A DNA stretch of 64,000 bases from Paracoccus sp. SCSIO 75233 (lineage in GTDB: Bacteria > Pseudomonadota > Alphaproteobacteria > Rhodobacterales > Rhodobacteraceae). Positions 27,627 to 37,665 of this stretch are shown piece by piece. The stretch lies in contig NZ_CP115757.1 in NCBI RefSeq assembly GCF_027912675.1, positions 1,798,001-1,862,000 on the forward strand. The letters are read 5' to 3'. The position numbers and the translations under genes were made by a program. Below the pieces are notes generated by a model, which worked only from the letters and a program-made list of their open reading frames with translations, was not told the origin of the DNA and searched no databases. How positions within the stretch are numbered: the first letter of the stretch is position 1; each line of letters opens with the position of its first letter.

Positions 27627-28739
27627 ATGCGCGCACTGAAACTCGTGCTCGGCATAATCGTGATCGTGGCCGCCGCTTTCGGCGGGCTGTATGTCACTGA
27701 CCGGCTGATGGCCGCGCAGGACACGGAGTTTTCCGGCGGACGTCCGCCCGGCGGCGGTCAGGTCGTGCAGGTCGAAACCGTTCAGCCGCAAACTCAGCGG
27801 TTTCTGGAAAGCGTCCGCGCCGTGGGAACCGCACGGGCGCGGCAAGCGCTGCAATTGATGCCCGACGCGGGCGGGCGAATCGCGAGCATAGATTTTCAGC
27901 CCGGCGATCAGGTTTCGGCAGGCGACTTGCTGATCCAGCTCGACGACCGTGCGGAACAGGCGGAGCTGAAAGCGGCAGAGGCAACGCTGGCGGAGGCAGA
28001 GGCGGCTTTTGCCCGGCAGGAACAGTTGAACCGCAGCGGCAGCTCCTCCGACGCCGCGTATCAGACCGCGCGGGCGGCATTGCTGCGGGCCGAGGCGGAT
28101 CGCGACACTGCCCGTCTTGCGCTTGAGGACCGCAGCCTGCGCGCGCCGTTTGCCGGGGTGATCGGGCTGACCGATCTGGTCGAGGGGCAGATGATAGATA
28201 CCTCGACCGCCATCGCGACGCTTGACGATCTTTCAGTCATCGAGGTCGATTTCAGTGTGCCCGAAACGCTTCTGCCCCGCCTGCGCCGTTGGCAGCGGGT
28301 GAAGCTGACCTCGGCGGCATGGCCGGATCGCGTGTTCGAAGGCAAGATCAACCGGATCGACAGCCGCGTCGATTCCGCCACCCGTTCGATTGCGATCAGG
28401 GCCGGGATCGCCAATGACGACCGCGCATTGGCGGGCGGGATGTTTCTTCAGGTCGAACTGGTTCTGGACCAGCGCGAAGGCGTCTCGATCCCCGAACGTG
28501 TCCTTCAGGTCGAAGGCGATCAGACGCTGGTGATGGTGGCCGAAGACGGGGTGGCGCGCCGCGCCGCGATTGAGATCGGCCAGCAGATCGACGGTCGGGT
28601 CGAGCTTCTGTCCGGCCTGTCACCCTCAGCGCAGATCATCGTGACCAACCTGCACCGCGTCGCCCCCGGCACGGCGGTAGAGGCGATCCCGCAGGACAAC
28701 CCGACCGAAACCCCCGCCGCGCCGGAGGGCAACGGATGA
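27627..28739 (+). CDS. RND efflux periplasmic adaptor (membrane fusion protein)
   Basis: The 370-residue adaptor has an N-terminal anchor (ALKLVLGIIVIVAAAFGGLYVTDRL), a barrel-sandwich lipoyl half-motif (GRIASIDFQPGDQVSAGDLLIQLD), an alpha-helical hairpin (AELKAAEATLAEAEAAFARQEQ) and the returning half LRAPFAGVIGLTDLVEGQMI, then beta-barrel domains. The ATG at 27627 has GAGG about 12 bases upstream; an in-frame TTG at 27588 would add 13 residues. It links the RND pump to an outer-membrane channel, which is not encoded here. It overlaps the pump gene by ATGA. Confidence 0.92.
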   Translation: MRALKLVLGIIVIVAAAFGGLYVTDRLMAAQDTEFSGGRPPGGGQVVQVETVQPQTQRFLESVRAVGTARARQALQLMPDAGGRIASIDFQPGDQVSAGDLLIQLDDRAEQAELKAAEATLAEAEAAFARQEQLNRSGSSSDAAYQTARAALLRAEADRDTARLALEDRSLRAPFAGVIGLTDLVEGQMIDTSTAIATLDDLSVIEVDFSVPETLLPRLRRWQRVKLTSAAWPDRVFEGKINRIDSRVDSATRSIAIRAGIANDDRALAGGMFLQVELVLDQREGVSIPERVLQVEGDQTLVMVAEDGVARRAAIEIGQQIDGRVELLSGLSPSAQIIVTNLHRVAPGTAVEAIPQDNPTETPAAPEGNG

Positions 28740-31700
28740 GCCTGCCGGAGCTTTCACTGCGTCGGCCCGTGCTGGCCACGGTGATGAGCCTGCTGATCAT
28801 GCTGCTCGGCATCATGGCGCTGACCCGGTTGCCGCTGCGCGAATTGCCGCAGGTGGAGGCGGCGCAGATCACCGTCAGCGTCGATTACACCGGGGCCTCG
28901 CCCGATGTGGTTGACAATCAGGTCGCGACCGTCGTTGAAGGCGCGCTTGCAGGGATCACCGGGCTACGCTCCATCTCCACCGAGTCGGAGCGTGGCGGGA
29001 TGCGCACCGTCATGGCCTTCGACCCCTCGCGGAATATGGACGAGGCCGCGAATGACGTGCGCAACGCCGTGGAGCGGGTGGTGAACCAGTTGCCCGACGG
29101 GGCGGAGCGGCCGCGCATCGACAAGAACGACAGCGAGGGCGATCCGGTGATGCGGCTCAGCCTCGCCAGCCCCGACATGACCCCGTTGGAGCTGTCCGAT
29201 TTCGCCGACCGCTTCCTGACCGACCGGCTGGCCCGCCTGCCCGGCGTGGCGAATGCGGCGATCTTTGGCGAACGCTCGCCTGCCATGCGGCTCTGGCTCG
29301 ATCCGGCGCGGATGGCGGCTTATGGCATCACGACCAGCGACATCGTCTCCGCCCTGCGGGCGAATAATATCGAGTTGCCCGCAGGCGAGATCGAAACCGG
29401 GGCGCGGCAATTGCAGGTGCTGGCGGAGACCCGGTTTTCCTCTGCCGACGGTTTCCGGCAGGTGGTGATCCGCAATAATGGCGCGCGCCCGCTGCGCCTC
29501 GGCGATGTGGCGGAGATCGAGGAAGGGCCCGCACAGCGCAATTCGATCTTCCGCTCCAACGGCGCGCTGTCGCTTGGCCTTGGCATTCAGGCGCAGGCAC
29601 GGTCCAACACCGTCGCCATTTCCCGCGCCGTCCGGGAAGAGCTGGCGCGCATCCGCCCCACCCTGCCCGAAAACATGACGCTGATCGTCACATCCGACGA
29701 AGCCGTTTTCATCGAAAGCTCCATCGAACAGGTGCTGAAAGTCTTCGCGGAGGCCGTGGCACTCGTCACGGCGGTGATCTTCCTGTTCCTCGGGTCGCTG
29801 CGGCTGTCGATGGTGCCGGTCGTCACCATTCCGATATCGGCCCTTGGCGCGGCGCTGTCGATGATGATGCTGGGTTTCACCATCAACATCCTGACCCTGT
29901 TCGCGCTTATCCTTGCCATCGGTCTGGTGGTCGATGACGCGATTGTCGTGCTTGAAAACATCCAGCGTCACCGGGCAATGGGCGAAAGTCGGGCAGAGGC
30001 GGCGCGGCGCGGTGCCGGTCAGGTCAGCTTCGCGGTCATCGCAACCACGGCGGTGCTGATCGCGGTGTTCCTGCCGGTCAGCTTCATGCAGGGCGAAATC
30101 GGCCAGCTTTTTGCTGAGTTCGGCATCACGCTGGCCGTGGCCGTCGCGGTCTCCGGCTTCGTCGCGCTGACCCTGTCGCCGGTACTCGCGGCCCGGGCCA
30201 TGCCGCGTGAGGACCGGCCCAATCTGCTGACCCGTGGCGTCGACCGGATGATCAAATGGCTGGAACGGATATATCGCACCGTGCTGGACATGATGATCGC
30301 CCGCCCTCTGCCGATCCTCGCCGTCACAGCCTTCATTATGGCTGGTGCCTTCGCGATCTATCAGAACCTGCCGAAGCAGCTGACCCCGGATGAGGACCGC
30401 AACAGCCTGATGATCTTCGTCGCTGCCCCGCAGGGGGCAAATCTGGAATACACCGATGCGGCGGTCAGGAAGATCGAGGCGATGCTGGAACCGCTGCGCG
30501 AAGACGGGACGATCAGCAATATCACCGCCATCGTCGGTAGCTGGGGGGAGGAGCGGCGCGCCATGCTGTTCGTCAGCCTTGTGCCATGGGGGGAACGCGA
30601 CATGGGTGTGGGGGAGCTGGTGTCCGACCTTCGCCCGAAACTCGCCACCATATCTGAGGTCGCGACATTCGTGCGCCCCGCAGGCGGTCTGGGCATCGGC
30701 GGTTCAGTCGGGAATATCCGCTGGATGCTGGGCGGGCCGGATGTCGAACGGACGGCCGCATGGGCCGAGCAGCTCGCCGCGATGCTGGAGGGCGACAGCC
30801 GCCTTGCGTCGATCGAGGTCAGCGCAACGGCGAACCAGCCGGGCGCTAGCCTGCTGATCGACCGGGCCCGCGCACAGGATCTGGGTCTCGACGCCGAAAC
30901 CGTCGGCGAAACGCTTCAGGTTCTGTTCGCGTCCAGCCGGGTCGGGGAATACAGCCGTGACGGGCGGCAATATCCGGTGATCCTGCAAGCCGCGCCGGAG
31001 GACCGGGACTCCATCGAGGACATGCTGTCCGTGCTGCTGCGGAATAATCGCGGCGACCTGATCCCGCTATCCGCCTTCGCCAGCATGACCACAGGCGCGA
31101 CCATGCCCGAGATCAATCGCTATGACCGCCTGATCTCCATCGAGATGCAAGCCGATCTGACCGAGGGCGTCGATCTGGCCAATGCCATGTCGGCGGTCGA
31201 AGCGGCGGTTCTGGAACTGCCCGCAGGCGCGGTTCTGGCGTGGGAGGGGCAGGCCTCGGATTATCTGGAAAGCTCCGGCGGGATCGCCATGGTGTTCGCG
31301 CTGGCGCTGTCCATCGTGTTTCTGGTCCTCGCCGCCCAGTTCGAGAGCTTCCGCACCCCGATCACCATCATGCTGACCGTGCCGCTTGGCCTTGCCGGGG
31401 CCGTGGTGACGATCCTGATGACCGGCGGGACGGTGAATATCTTCTCGCAGGTCGGCATGATCCTGATGATCGGCATCATGGCCAAGAACGGCATCCTGAT
31501 CGTCGAGTTCGCCAATCAGCTGCGCGAGGCGGGCAAGCCGCTGGTCGAGGCGGCGCGCGAAGGCGCCGTCACCCGGCTCCGCCCGGTGCTGATGACCACC
31601 ATTGCGACCGTGCTGGGCGCGGTTCCGCTGGCCCGCGCATCGGGTGCGGGTGCCGAAAGCCGCCGCGCTATCGGGACGGTGATCGTCGGCGGGCTGAGCC

Positions 31701-31840
31701 TCGCCTTTGTCCTGACGCTGCTGCTGACGCCGGTGATCTATGTGCTGATCGAGCGGCTGCGCTTCGGCCCGGAGGATGAGGCGGAGCCGAAACCCCGGCC
31801 TGCCCCGCCAACTGCGCAGCCCGCGTCAGGGCAGGAATAA
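28736..31840 (+). CDS. RND family efflux pump permease (HAE1/AcrB-like)
   Basis: This 1034-residue inner-membrane antiporter has the AcrB layout: twelve expected spans and two large periplasmic loops. Visible blocks are the N-terminal LSLRRPVLATVMSLLIMLLGIMAL, the proton-relay region ALILAIGLVVDDAIVVLENIQRH with the paired aspartates, SFMQGEIGQLFAEFGITLAVAVAVS, and the C-terminal half VGMILMIGIMAKNGILIVEFAN. The substrate cannot be predicted. No regulator or outer-membrane factor gene lies beside it. Confidence 0.94.
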   Translation: MSLPELSLRRPVLATVMSLLIMLLGIMALTRLPLRELPQVEAAQITVSVDYTGASPDVVDNQVATVVEGALAGITGLRSISTESERGGMRTVMAFDPSRNMDEAANDVRNAVERVVNQLPDGAERPRIDKNDSEGDPVMRLSLASPDMTPLELSDFADRFLTDRLARLPGVANAAIFGERSPAMRLWLDPARMAAYGITTSDIVSALRANNIELPAGEIETGARQLQVLAETRFSSADGFRQVVIRNNGARPLRLGDVAEIEEGPAQRNSIFRSNGALSLGLGIQAQARSNTVAISRAVREELARIRPTLPENMTLIVTSDEAVFIESSIEQVLKVFAEAVALVTAVIFLFLGSLRLSMVPVVTIPISALGAALSMMMLGFTINILTLFALILAIGLVVDDAIVVLENIQRHRAMGESRAEAARRGAGQVSFAVIATTAVLIAVFLPVSFMQGEIGQLFAEFGITLAVAVAVSGFVALTLSPVLAARAMPREDRPNLLTRGVDRMIKWLERIYRTVLDMMIARPLPILAVTAFIMAGAFAIYQNLPKQLTPDEDRNSLMIFVAAPQGANLEYTDAAVRKIEAMLEPLREDGTISNITAIVGSWGEERRAMLFVSLVPWGERDMGVGELVSDLRPKLATISEVATFVRPAGGLGIGGSVGNIRWMLGGPDVERTAAWAEQLAAMLEGDSRLASIEVSATANQPGASLLIDRARAQDLGLDAETVGETLQVLFASSRVGEYSRDGRQYPVILQAAPEDRDSIEDMLSVLLRNNRGDLIPLSAFASMTTGATMPEINRYDRLISIEMQADLTEGVDLANAMSAVEAAVLELPAGAVLAWEGQASDYLESSGGIAMVFALALSIVFLVLAAQFESFRTPITIMLTVPLGLAGAVVTILMTGGTVNIFSQVGMILMIGIMAKNGILIVEFANQLREAGKPLVEAAREGAVTRLRPVLMTTIATVLGAVPLARASGAGAESRRAIGTVIVGGLSLAFVLTLLLTPVIYVLIERLRFGPEDEAEPKPRPAPPTAQPASGQE

Positions 31841-31925
31841 CGGCAGCAGGCCCGAACCATACGGGGCGACGCGACGGGCAAGCCCCGGGATCGAGACGCC
31901 CCAAAGAGAAAGACCGGGGAAAATG

Positions 31926-31948
31926 AAAAAGGCCGGGTCGCCCCGGCC
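31926..31948 (-). terminator. Terminator of the ribosomal protein cluster after rpmD
   Basis: GGCCGGG (31931-31937) and CCCGGCC (31942-31948) form a 7-bp stem with a TCGC loop. On the minus strand it is followed by TTTTTC, starting five bases after the rpmD stop. It may also stop the convergent RND transcript. Confidence 0.8.
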
Positions 31949-31953
31949 TGTTC

Positions 31954-32142
31954 TCAGTTCTTTTCTTCGATGATGACCGCCAGATGCGGGATCTTGGCGA
32001 CCATGCCCCGGACCGCCGGGGTGTCTTCCAACTCGCGGGTGCGGTGCATCTTGTTCAGGCCCAGACCTTTCAGCGTCTCACGCTGGATGGCGGGGCGGCG
32101 GATCGGGGAGCCGATCTGCTTGACGACGATGGTTTTTGCCAT
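31954..32142 (-). CDS. rpmD: 50S ribosomal protein L30
   Basis: The 62-residue protein [20 protein letters not shown] has the short bacterial L30 form with the [31 protein letters not shown] core. It is the last gene of the cluster here; a terminator follows directly, whereas in most alphaproteobacteria rplO and secY come next. Confidence 0.96.
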   Translation of the reverse strand: MAKTIVVKQIGSPIRRPAIQRETLKGLGLNKMHRTRELEDTPAVRGMVAKIPHLAVIIEEKN

Positions 32143-32154
32143 GTTGCCCTCTCC

Positions 32155-32748
32155 TTACGCCTGTGCCGAGGTTTCGGTCGCGGCGGTGCCGGCTTCGGCT
32201 TCGGGTGCCTTTTCCTGCGACGGCAGGATGTCGGCGACCTTCTTGCCGCGGCGCTGAGCCACGGAACGCGGCGAGGCTTCCGATTTCAGACCGTCCAGCG
32301 TGGCGCGGATCATGTTATAGGGGTTCTGCGAACCCAGCGATTTCGCAACAACGTCCTGAACGCCCAGCATCTCGAACACGGCGCGCATCGGACCACCTGC
32401 GATGATCCCGGTACCGGGAACGGCTGTCCGCATGACGACGCGGCCCGCACCGTGGCGGCCGGTGGTGTCATGGTGCAGCGTGCGACCGTCGCGCAGCGGC
32501 ACGCGGATCATGTTGCGCTTGGCCTGCTCGGTTGCCTTGCGGATCGCCTCCGGCACCTCTTTGGCCTTGCCCTTGCCGAAGCCGACACGACCCCGCTGAT
32601 CGCCCACGACGACCAGAGCGGCGAAGCCGAAGCGCTTACCACCTTTGACGGTTTTCGAGACACGGTTGATCGCGACCAGACGGTCGGCGAATTCCGGGGT
32701 TTCCTCGCGCTGTTCGCGGCGGCCCCGGCGGTTTTCACGTTCTGCCAT
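32155..32748 (-). CDS. rpsE: 30S ribosomal protein S5
   Basis: This 197-residue S5 has the N-terminal double-stranded-RNA-binding-like domain ([31 protein letters not shown] with [17 protein letters not shown]) and the C-terminal domain ([23 protein letters not shown]). An Ala/Glu-rich tail (about 25 residues) extends past the usual end. A 134-bp gap without a gene separates it from rplR. Confidence 0.97.
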   Translation of the reverse strand: MAERENRRGRREQREETPEFADRLVAINRVSKTVKGGKRFGFAALVVVGDQRGRVGFGKGKAKEVPEAIRKATEQAKRNMIRVPLRDGRTLHHDTTGRHGAGRVVMRTAVPGTGIIAGGPMRAVFEMLGVQDVVAKSLGSQNPYNMIRATLDGLKSEASPRSVAQRRGKKVADILPSQEKAPEAEAGTAATETSAQA

Positions 32749-32882
32749 TCGGCATTCCTTCTTTGGTGGCGCGCTTGTCCGGCGCCGTTCAACTCAATCC
32801 AGGTGGGCAGGACAGCCCGAAGCCCCCTGCCCCCGGATCATCGGGGCGGCACCACGATCAAGCGCGGCGCCGCCCACAGTCA

Positions 32883-33242
32883 TCAGAACTTCAGACCGCC
32901 TTCGCGGGCCGCATCTGCAAGTGCCTTGATCTTGCCGTGGAACAGGAAACCGCCACGGTCGAACACTACCTGCTCGACACCGGCTTTCTTGGCCCGTTCC
33001 GCGATTGCCGCGCCAACCTTGGCGGCGGCATCGACATTGTTCTTGCCGACCACGCCAAGATCCTTCTCCAGCGAGGACGCCGCAGCCAGGGTCCGGCCCT
33101 GTGCATCGTCGATCACCTGAACGGAGATGTTCTTGGACGAACGGTGGACGGACAGGCGCGGACGGCCACCAGCCATCGCGCGCAGCTTGTTCCGGTTGCG
33201 CAGGCGGCGCTTGAGGAACAGATCTCTCTTTTTCAGTGCCAT
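32883..33242 (-). CDS. rplR: 50S ribosomal protein L18
   Basis: The 119-residue 5S-rRNA-binding protein begins [20 protein letters not shown] and contains [20 protein letters not shown] and the C-terminal [24 protein letters not shown]. Length and order (rplF-rplR-rpsE) are standard. Confidence 0.97.
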   Translation of the reverse strand: MALKKRDLFLKRRLRNRNKLRAMAGGRPRLSVHRSSKNISVQVIDDAQGRTLAAASSLEKDLGVVGKNNVDAAAKVGAAIAERAKKAGVEQVVFDRGGFLFHGKIKALADAAREGGLKF

Positions 33243-33253
33243 TTTCGCGCCCC

Positions 33254-33787
33254 TTACTTCTTCTTGCCTTCCTTGCGGAAGACATATTCATCCTTGTAGC
33301 GGATACCCTTGCCCTTATAGGGCTCCGGCGCACGCCACTCGCGGATGTTTGCCGCAACCTGACCAACCTGCTGCTGGTCGATGCCTTCCACGACGATTTC
33401 GGTCTGCTTCGGCGCGGTGATCGTCACGCCGTCAGGCGTTTCGAAATTCACCTCATGCGAATAACCGAGCGACAGTTTCAGGGTCTTGCCCTGCATCTGC
33501 GCACGATAACCGACGCCCTGGATTTCCAGCTCTTTCTTGAAGCCTTCCGACACGCCGGTCATCAGGTTCGCCACCATCGAGCGGGTCATGCCCCACTGCT
33601 GGCGCGCACGCTTCGACAGGCCGCGCGGGCTGACGACGACGGAGCCGTCTTCCATCTTCAGTTCGACATCGTCATTCGCGGTGAAGCTGCGGGTGCCTTT
33701 CGGCCCTTTGACTTCAATCGTCTGACCTTTGACCTCGGCCGTCACGCCCTTGGGCAGTTCGACCGGTCTTTTACCAATTCGAGACAT
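33254..33787 (-). CDS. rplF: 50S ribosomal protein L6
   Basis: The 177-residue protein starts [19 protein letters not shown] and has the two repeated L6 domains, ending with the rRNA-binding segment [24 protein letters not shown] longer frame would intrude into the rpsH 3' end, so the start with AGGAGG upstream is taken. Confidence 0.97.
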   Translation of the reverse strand: MSRIGKRPVELPKGVTAEVKGQTIEVKGPKGTRSFTANDDVELKMEDGSVVVSPRGLSKRARQQWGMTRSMVANLMTGVSEGFKKELEIQGVGYRAQMQGKTLKLSLGYSHEVNFETPDGVTITAPKQTEIVVEGIDQQQVGQVAANIREWRAPEPYKGKGIRYKDEYVFRKEGKKK

Positions 33788-33797
33788 CCTGCCCTCC

Positions 33798-34196
33798 TTA
33801 GAATACGGTGCAGAGCACTTCGCCGCCGACATTGGCGTTGCGTGCATTTGCATCCGACATCACGCCTTTCGGCGTCGAGACGATGGAAACGCCCAAACCC
33901 TGACGGACCTGCGGGATTTCCTTGGCACCGGCATAAACGCGGCGGCCCGGCTTGGAGACGCGGGCAAGCTCACGGATGACCGGCTGGCCGTCGAAGTATT
34001 TCAGCGAGATTTCCAGCTCTTTATGGCCGGCCTCGGTGGTGACTTCTTCGTAGCCGCGGATGTAACCTTCAGCCTGCAGCACATCGAGAACCCAGGCGCG
34101 CAGCTTGGAGGCCGGGGTGCGGACGGTCGATTTGCCGCGCATCTGCGAGTTGCGGATACGGGTCAGCATATCGCCGAGAGGATCGTTCATATTCAT
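33798..34196 (-). CDS. rpsH: 30S ribosomal protein S8
   Basis: The 132-residue protein begins [25 protein letters not shown] and ends with the highly conserved [32 protein letters not shown] second ATG two codons inside gives MNDPLGD; GGGGG precedes the first. S8 binds 16S rRNA helix 21 and commonly represses its own operon. Confidence 0.97.
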   Translation of the reverse strand: MNMNDPLGDMLTRIRNSQMRGKSTVRTPASKLRAWVLDVLQAEGYIRGYEEVTTEAGHKELEISLKYFDGQPVIRELARVSKPGRRVYAGAKEIPQVRQGLGVSIVSTPKGVMSDANARNANVGGEVLCTVF

Positions 34197-34206
34197 TGTC
34201 GCCCCC

Positions 34207-34512
34207 TTACCAGCTCGATTTGACCAGGCCCGGGATCGCGCCCTGAGCGCCAAGCTCGCGCAGCATGATCCGGCTGAGTTTCAGTTTGCGGTAATACGCA
34301 TGCGGACGACCGGTGAGTTGGCACCGGTTGTGCAGGCGCGTCGGCGAGGAGTTGCGCGGCAGTTCAGCCAGTTTCAGCGTCGCCTTGAAGCGCTCTTCCA
34401 TCGGGCGTTCCTGATCGTGAATGATCTCGTTCAGTTCGGCACGTTTGGCGGCGTATTTCTTGACCAGACGTTCGCGCTTCTTCTCGCGCTCAACCATGGA
34501 TTTCTTAGCCAT
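34207..34512 (-). CDS. rpsN: 30S ribosomal protein S14
   Basis: The 101-residue protein is the long, zinc-free (C-minus) form. It begins [20 protein letters not shown] and has the C-terminal core [30 protein letters not shown] without the CxxC pairs of the short zinc type. Confidence 0.97.
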   Translation of the reverse strand: MAKKSMVEREKKRERLVKKYAAKRAELNEIIHDQERPMEERFKATLKLAELPRNSSPTRLHNRCQLTGRPHAYYRKLKLSRIMLRELGAQGAIPGLVKSSW

Positions 34513-34531
34513 ATCTTCTTTCCCTCCGCGA

Positions 34532-35092
34532 TCAGTTGCTGAACGGCATGTTGAAATGCTTCAACAGCGACTTCGCTTCCGCGTCGGTCTTCGCGGTGGT
34601 GCAGATGATGATGTCCATCCCCAGAACTTCGTCGACCTTGTCGAAGTTGATTTCCGGGAACACGATATGTTCCTTGAGGCCCATGGCGTAGTTGCCGCGG
34701 CCATCGAACGCCGTGCCCTTCACGCCGCGGAAGTCGCGGACGCGCGGCAGCGCGATGTTGATCAGGCGATCGAGGAATTCATACATGCGGTCGCCGCGCA
34801 GGGTCACCTTGGCACCCAGCGGCATTTCCTCGCGAACGCGGAAACCGGCGATGGATTTCTTGGCCTTGGTGGTGACAGCCTTCTGGCCCGCGATGAGCGA
34901 CAGCTCTTCAGCGCCCTGCTTGACCTTCTTGGTGTCCTTGACGGCCTCGCCGATGCCCATGTTCAGCACGATTTTTTCGAGCTTCGGGATCTGCATGTCG
35001 TTCTTGTAGCCGAACTCTTCTTTCAGAGCGGCGCGGATCTTGTCGCGGAACTGCTGGCGCAGACGCGGCGTGTACTTGGATTCGTCCAGCAT
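34532..35092 (-). CDS. rplE: 50S ribosomal protein L5
   Basis: The 186-residue 5S-rRNA-binding protein has [53 protein letters not shown] and the C-terminal [25 protein letters not shown]. Its start overlaps the rplX stop by one base. Confidence 0.97.
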   Translation of the reverse strand: MLDESKYTPRLRQQFRDKIRAALKEEFGYKNDMQIPKLEKIVLNMGIGEAVKDTKKVKQGAEELSLIAGQKAVTTKAKKSIAGFRVREEMPLGAKVTLRGDRMYEFLDRLINIALPRVRDFRGVKGTAFDGRGNYAMGLKEHIVFPEINFDKVDEVLGMDIIICTTAKTDAEAKSLLKHFNMPFSN

Positions 35093-35397
35093 CAGATCGC
35101 ATCTCCCGTGGTCTTGGCGAAACGGACCTTCTTGCCGTCTTCCTCGCGGAAGCCGACGCGGGTCGCTTTGCCGTTCTTGTCCAGCAGTGCCAGATTCGAC
35201 AGGTCGATCGGCATATTCTTGGGAATACGGCCACCCTGCGAATTCTGCGACTGACGGGTGTGACGCAGCGCGATGTTCACGCCGTCCACGACAGCCTTGC
35301 CGTCTTTCGGCAGAACCTGCGTGATCTCACCCTGCTTGCCCTTGTCCTTGCCGGCAAGGACGACGACCTTGTCGCCTTTTTTCAGCTTGGCAGCCAT
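35092..35397 (-). CDS. rplX: 50S ribosomal protein L24
   Basis: The 101-residue protein has the N-terminal KOW motif [25 protein letters not shown], which initiates 50S assembly on 23S rRNA. It overlaps both neighbours, rplN and rplE, by one base. Confidence 0.97.
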   Translation of the reverse strand: MAAKLKKGDKVVVLAGKDKGKQGEITQVLPKDGKAVVDGVNIALRHTRQSQNSQGGRIPKNMPIDLSNLALLDKNGKATRVGFREEDGKKVRFAKTTGDAI

Positions 35398-35765
35398 TAC
35401 AGCACCTCCGGAGCGAGCGAGATGATCTTCATGAAGTTCTTCGCGCGCAGCTCACGAACGACCGGCCCGAAAATACGGGTGCCGACCGGTTCGCCCTGGT
35501 TGTTCAGGATGACGGCGGCATTCTGGTCGAAGCGGATCGAGGTGCCGTCTTCGCGTTTCACTTCCTTGGCAGTGCGCACGACGACGGCCTTGCGGACATC
35601 GCCTTTCTTCACGCGACCGCGCGGAATGGCTTCCTTGACGGAAACGACAATGATGTCGCCGACCGACGCATAGCGACGGTGCGAACCACCCAGAACCTTG
35701 ATGCACTGAACTTTCCGGGCACCGGAATTGTCAGCAACATCCAGATTGGTCTGCATCTGGATCAT
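35397..35765 (-). CDS. rplN: 50S ribosomal protein L14
   Basis: The 122-residue protein [20 protein letters not shown] carries the L14 signature region ([30 protein letters not shown]) and ends [12 protein letters not shown]. It lies 65 bp downstream of rpsQ. Confidence 0.97.
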   Translation of the reverse strand: MIQMQTNLDVADNSGARKVQCIKVLGGSHRRYASVGDIIVVSVKEAIPRGRVKKGDVRKAVVVRTAKEVKREDGTSIRFDQNAAVILNNQGEPVGTRIFGPVVRELRAKNFMKIISLAPEVL

Positions 35766-35830
35766 GGTTTACTCCCGACCTTTGGGGACGACGATGCGGG
35801 TCGCCCCAGGGTTTCGAATTTATCCGGACC

Positions 35831-36079
35831 TCAGGCCGACGCGGCTGCGTCTTCCGTCAGGACGGTCCAGCGTTTGGTCTTCGAGACCGGCGCACATTCG
35901 ATAATCCGAACGGTATCGCCGACCTTGAACTGGTTATCCGCGTCATGGGCGCGGTATTTCTTGGACGACCGCACAGTCTTGTGCAGCAGCGGGTGCTTGA
36001 AGCGGCGTTCCACCAGGACGGTCACAGTCTGGTCGTTCTTGTCCGAGGTCACGGTGCCTTGCAGGATGCGTTTGGGCAT
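35831..36079 (-). CDS. rpsQ: 30S ribosomal protein S17
   Basis: The 82-residue OB-fold protein begins [20 protein letters not shown] and contains [24 protein letters not shown] and [20 protein letters not shown], the S17 signature. Confidence 0.97.
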   Translation of the reverse strand: MPKRILQGTVTSDKNDQTVTVLVERRFKHPLLHKTVRSSKKYRAHDADNQFKVGDTVRIIECAPVSKTKRWTVLTEDAAASA

Positions 36080-36089
36080 ATCGGTCCCC

Positions 36090-36296
36090 TTACTTCGACG
36101 ACGCGGCGTCAGCCGCTTTCTGGTTCAGAACGGTTTTCACACGCGCCACATCGCGGCGCACGGCGCGCATGCGGGCGGTCGATTCGAGCTGGCCGGTGGC
36201 CTGCTGGAAGCGAAGGTTGAACGCTTCCTTTTTCAGCGACACGAGCTGCTCATTGAGCTGCTCGGGCGTCTTGTCTTTCAGTTCCTGCGCTTTCAT
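36090..36296 (-). CDS. rpmC: 50S ribosomal protein L29
   Basis: The 68-residue helical protein starts [30 protein letters not shown] and contains [24 protein letters not shown]. The start is set by GGAAAAAG upstream and by family length. It is the first gene after a 226-bp gap that holds a terminator and a candidate promoter. Confidence 0.96.
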   Translation of the reverse strand: MKAQELKDKTPEQLNEQLVSLKKEAFNLRFQQATGQLESTARMRAVRRDVARVKTVLNQKAADAASSK

Positions 36297-36381
36297 TGCG
36301 CTTTTTCCTTTCAACATCACCGGAGAGCCCCGCTTGCCACGGGCCACCCTGATTCCGGTGGAGTTTCATGATGAAGGCTTG

Positions 36382-36410
36382 GCCATACATGCCCGGCGCA
36401 TGGTTGGCAA
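36382..36410 (-). promoter_or_regulatory. Candidate internal promoter upstream of rpmC
   Basis: On the minus strand TTGCCA (36405-36410) and TATGGC (36382-36387) are separated by 17 bases, a good sigma-70-like arrangement. It lies downstream of the strong terminator after rplP and about 85 bases before rpmC, so it could drive rpmC to rpmD as a separate unit. No experiment or alignment supports it here. Confidence 0.4.
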
Positions 36411-36460
36411 GCATTTTCCCGGAAATTCTTGGCGCGGCCGACCGGCCGTTGCCACAAAAG

Positions 36461-36490
36461 CGAAAAGGCCCCGCCGTCGCCGGCGGGGCC
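36461..36490 (-). terminator. Strong terminator between rplP and rpmC
   Basis: GGCCCCGCCG (36467-36476) pairs perfectly with CGGCGGGGCC (36481-36490) around a TCGC loop. On the minus strand it is followed by TTTTCGCTTTT. It lies in the middle of the normally continuous S10/spc gene string, 32 bases after the rplP stop. Confidence 0.8.
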
Positions 36491-36496
36491 CCAACC

Positions 36497-36518
36497 GTAG
36501 GGTGCGCTTCAGCGCACC
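36497..36518 (+). repeat. GTAGGGTGCGC-type palindromic repeat
   Basis: GTA is followed by GGGTGCGC, a TTCA loop and GCGCACC, a 7-bp perfect stem. It belongs to the same repeat family found upstream of tuf, upstream of polA and before the HIT gene. It sits directly between the rplP stop and the terminator hairpin. Confidence 0.7.
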
Positions 36519-36522
36519 ACCC

Positions 36523-36936
36523 TTACCAGTCCTGACGCTCGACGATGCGGGTCGTGACCGGCAGTTTCATCGCGCCGAGGCGCAGCGCCTCGCGGGCGAT
36601 GGTGTCGGAGACGCCGTCGATCTCGAACATGATCCGGCCGGGGTGAACCCGAGCCGCCCAGTAATCGACGGAGCCCTTACCTTTACCCATCCGCACCTCG
36701 GTCGGTTTCGAGGAAACCGGCACGTCCGGGAACACCCGGATCCAGACCCGGCCCTGACGCTTCATGTGGCGGGTGATCGCGCGGCGAGCCGCTTCGATCT
36801 GGCGAGCGGTGACACGCTCAGGCTCGGTGGCCTTCAGCGCGAAGGAGCCGAAATTGATGTCGAAGCCGCCCTTGGCTTCGCCGTGAATCCGGCCCTTGTG
36901 CTGTTTGCGGAACTTGGTCCGTTTCGGTTGCAGCAT
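36523..36936 (-). CDS. rplP: 50S ribosomal protein L16
   Basis: The 137-residue protein begins [20 protein letters not shown] and has the L16 motifs [27 protein letters not shown] and [23 protein letters not shown]. It organises the peptidyl-tRNA site region of 23S rRNA. It ends the first half of the split S10 cluster. Confidence 0.97.
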   Translation of the reverse strand: MLQPKRTKFRKQHKGRIHGEAKGGFDINFGSFALKATEPERVTARQIEAARRAITRHMKRQGRVWIRVFPDVPVSSKPTEVRMGKGKGSVDYWAARVHPGRIMFEIDGVSDTIAREALRLGAMKLPVTTRIVERQDW

Positions 36937-36948
36937 TGTTACTTCTCC

Positions 36949-37665
36949 TTAGCGGGCATCGCGGTCGCGACGCGGGCCACGGGGTGCGGGGCCTTCCTGA
37001 GCCTCGGCGGCGCGGCGTTCGCGGGCGGAAGGATCATGCTCCATGATCTCGCCTTTGAAGATCCACACCTTGATGCCGATGATCCCGTAAGGCGTCATCG
37101 CCTCGGCCAGTGCATAGTCGATATCGGCGCGCAGCGTGTGCAGCGGCACACGGCCTTCGCGATACCATTCGGTCCGCGCGATCTCGGCACCGCCAAGACG
37201 ACCGGCGACGTTGACCCGGATGCCAAGGGCACCCATGCGCATCGCGTTCTGAACCGAGCGCTTCATCGCCCGGCGGAACGAAACCCGGCGTTCAAGCTGC
37301 TGGGCGATCGACTCGGCCACCAGTTGCGCGTCCAGCTCCGGCTTGCGGACCTCGACGATGTTCAGATGCAGTTCGCTGTCGGTGAATTGCGACAGTTTCT
37401 TGCGCAGAACCTCGATATCGGCGCCCTTCTTGCCGATGATGACACCCGGACGCGCGGCGTGGATGGTCACGCGGCATTTCTTGTGCGGGCGCTCGATGAT
37501 GACGCGGCTGATGCCGGCCTGCTTGGCTTCTTTCTTGATGAACTCGCGGATGCGAACGTCCTCAAGCAGCAGGTCGCCATATTCCTTGTCATCGGCATAC
37601 CAGCGGCTGTCCCAGGTGCGGTTGACCTGGAGGCGCATCCCGACGGGGTTGACCTTCTGACCCAT
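36949..37665 (-). CDS. rpsC: 30S ribosomal protein S3
   Basis: The 238-residue protein begins [20 protein letters not shown] and has the KH domain ([22 protein letters not shown]) and the C-terminal domain [41 protein letters not shown]. It overlaps the rplV stop by one base. Confidence 0.97.
   Translation of the reverse strand: MGQKVNPVGMRLQVNRTWDSRWYADDKEYGDLLLEDVRIREFIKKEAKQAGISRVIIERPHKKCRVTIHAARPGVIIGKKGADIEVLRKKLSQFTDSELHLNIVEVRKPELDAQLVAESIAQQLERRVSFRRAMKRSVQNAMRMGALGIRVNVAGRLGGAEIARTEWYREGRVPLHTLRADIDYALAEAMTPYGIIGIKVWIFKGEIMEHDPSARERRAAEAQEGPAPRGPRRDRDAR

Noticed and set aside
32749..32882. Possible small gene between rpsE and rplR
   Set aside because: No frame with a plausible start and ribosome-binding site was found; the gap seems noncoding.
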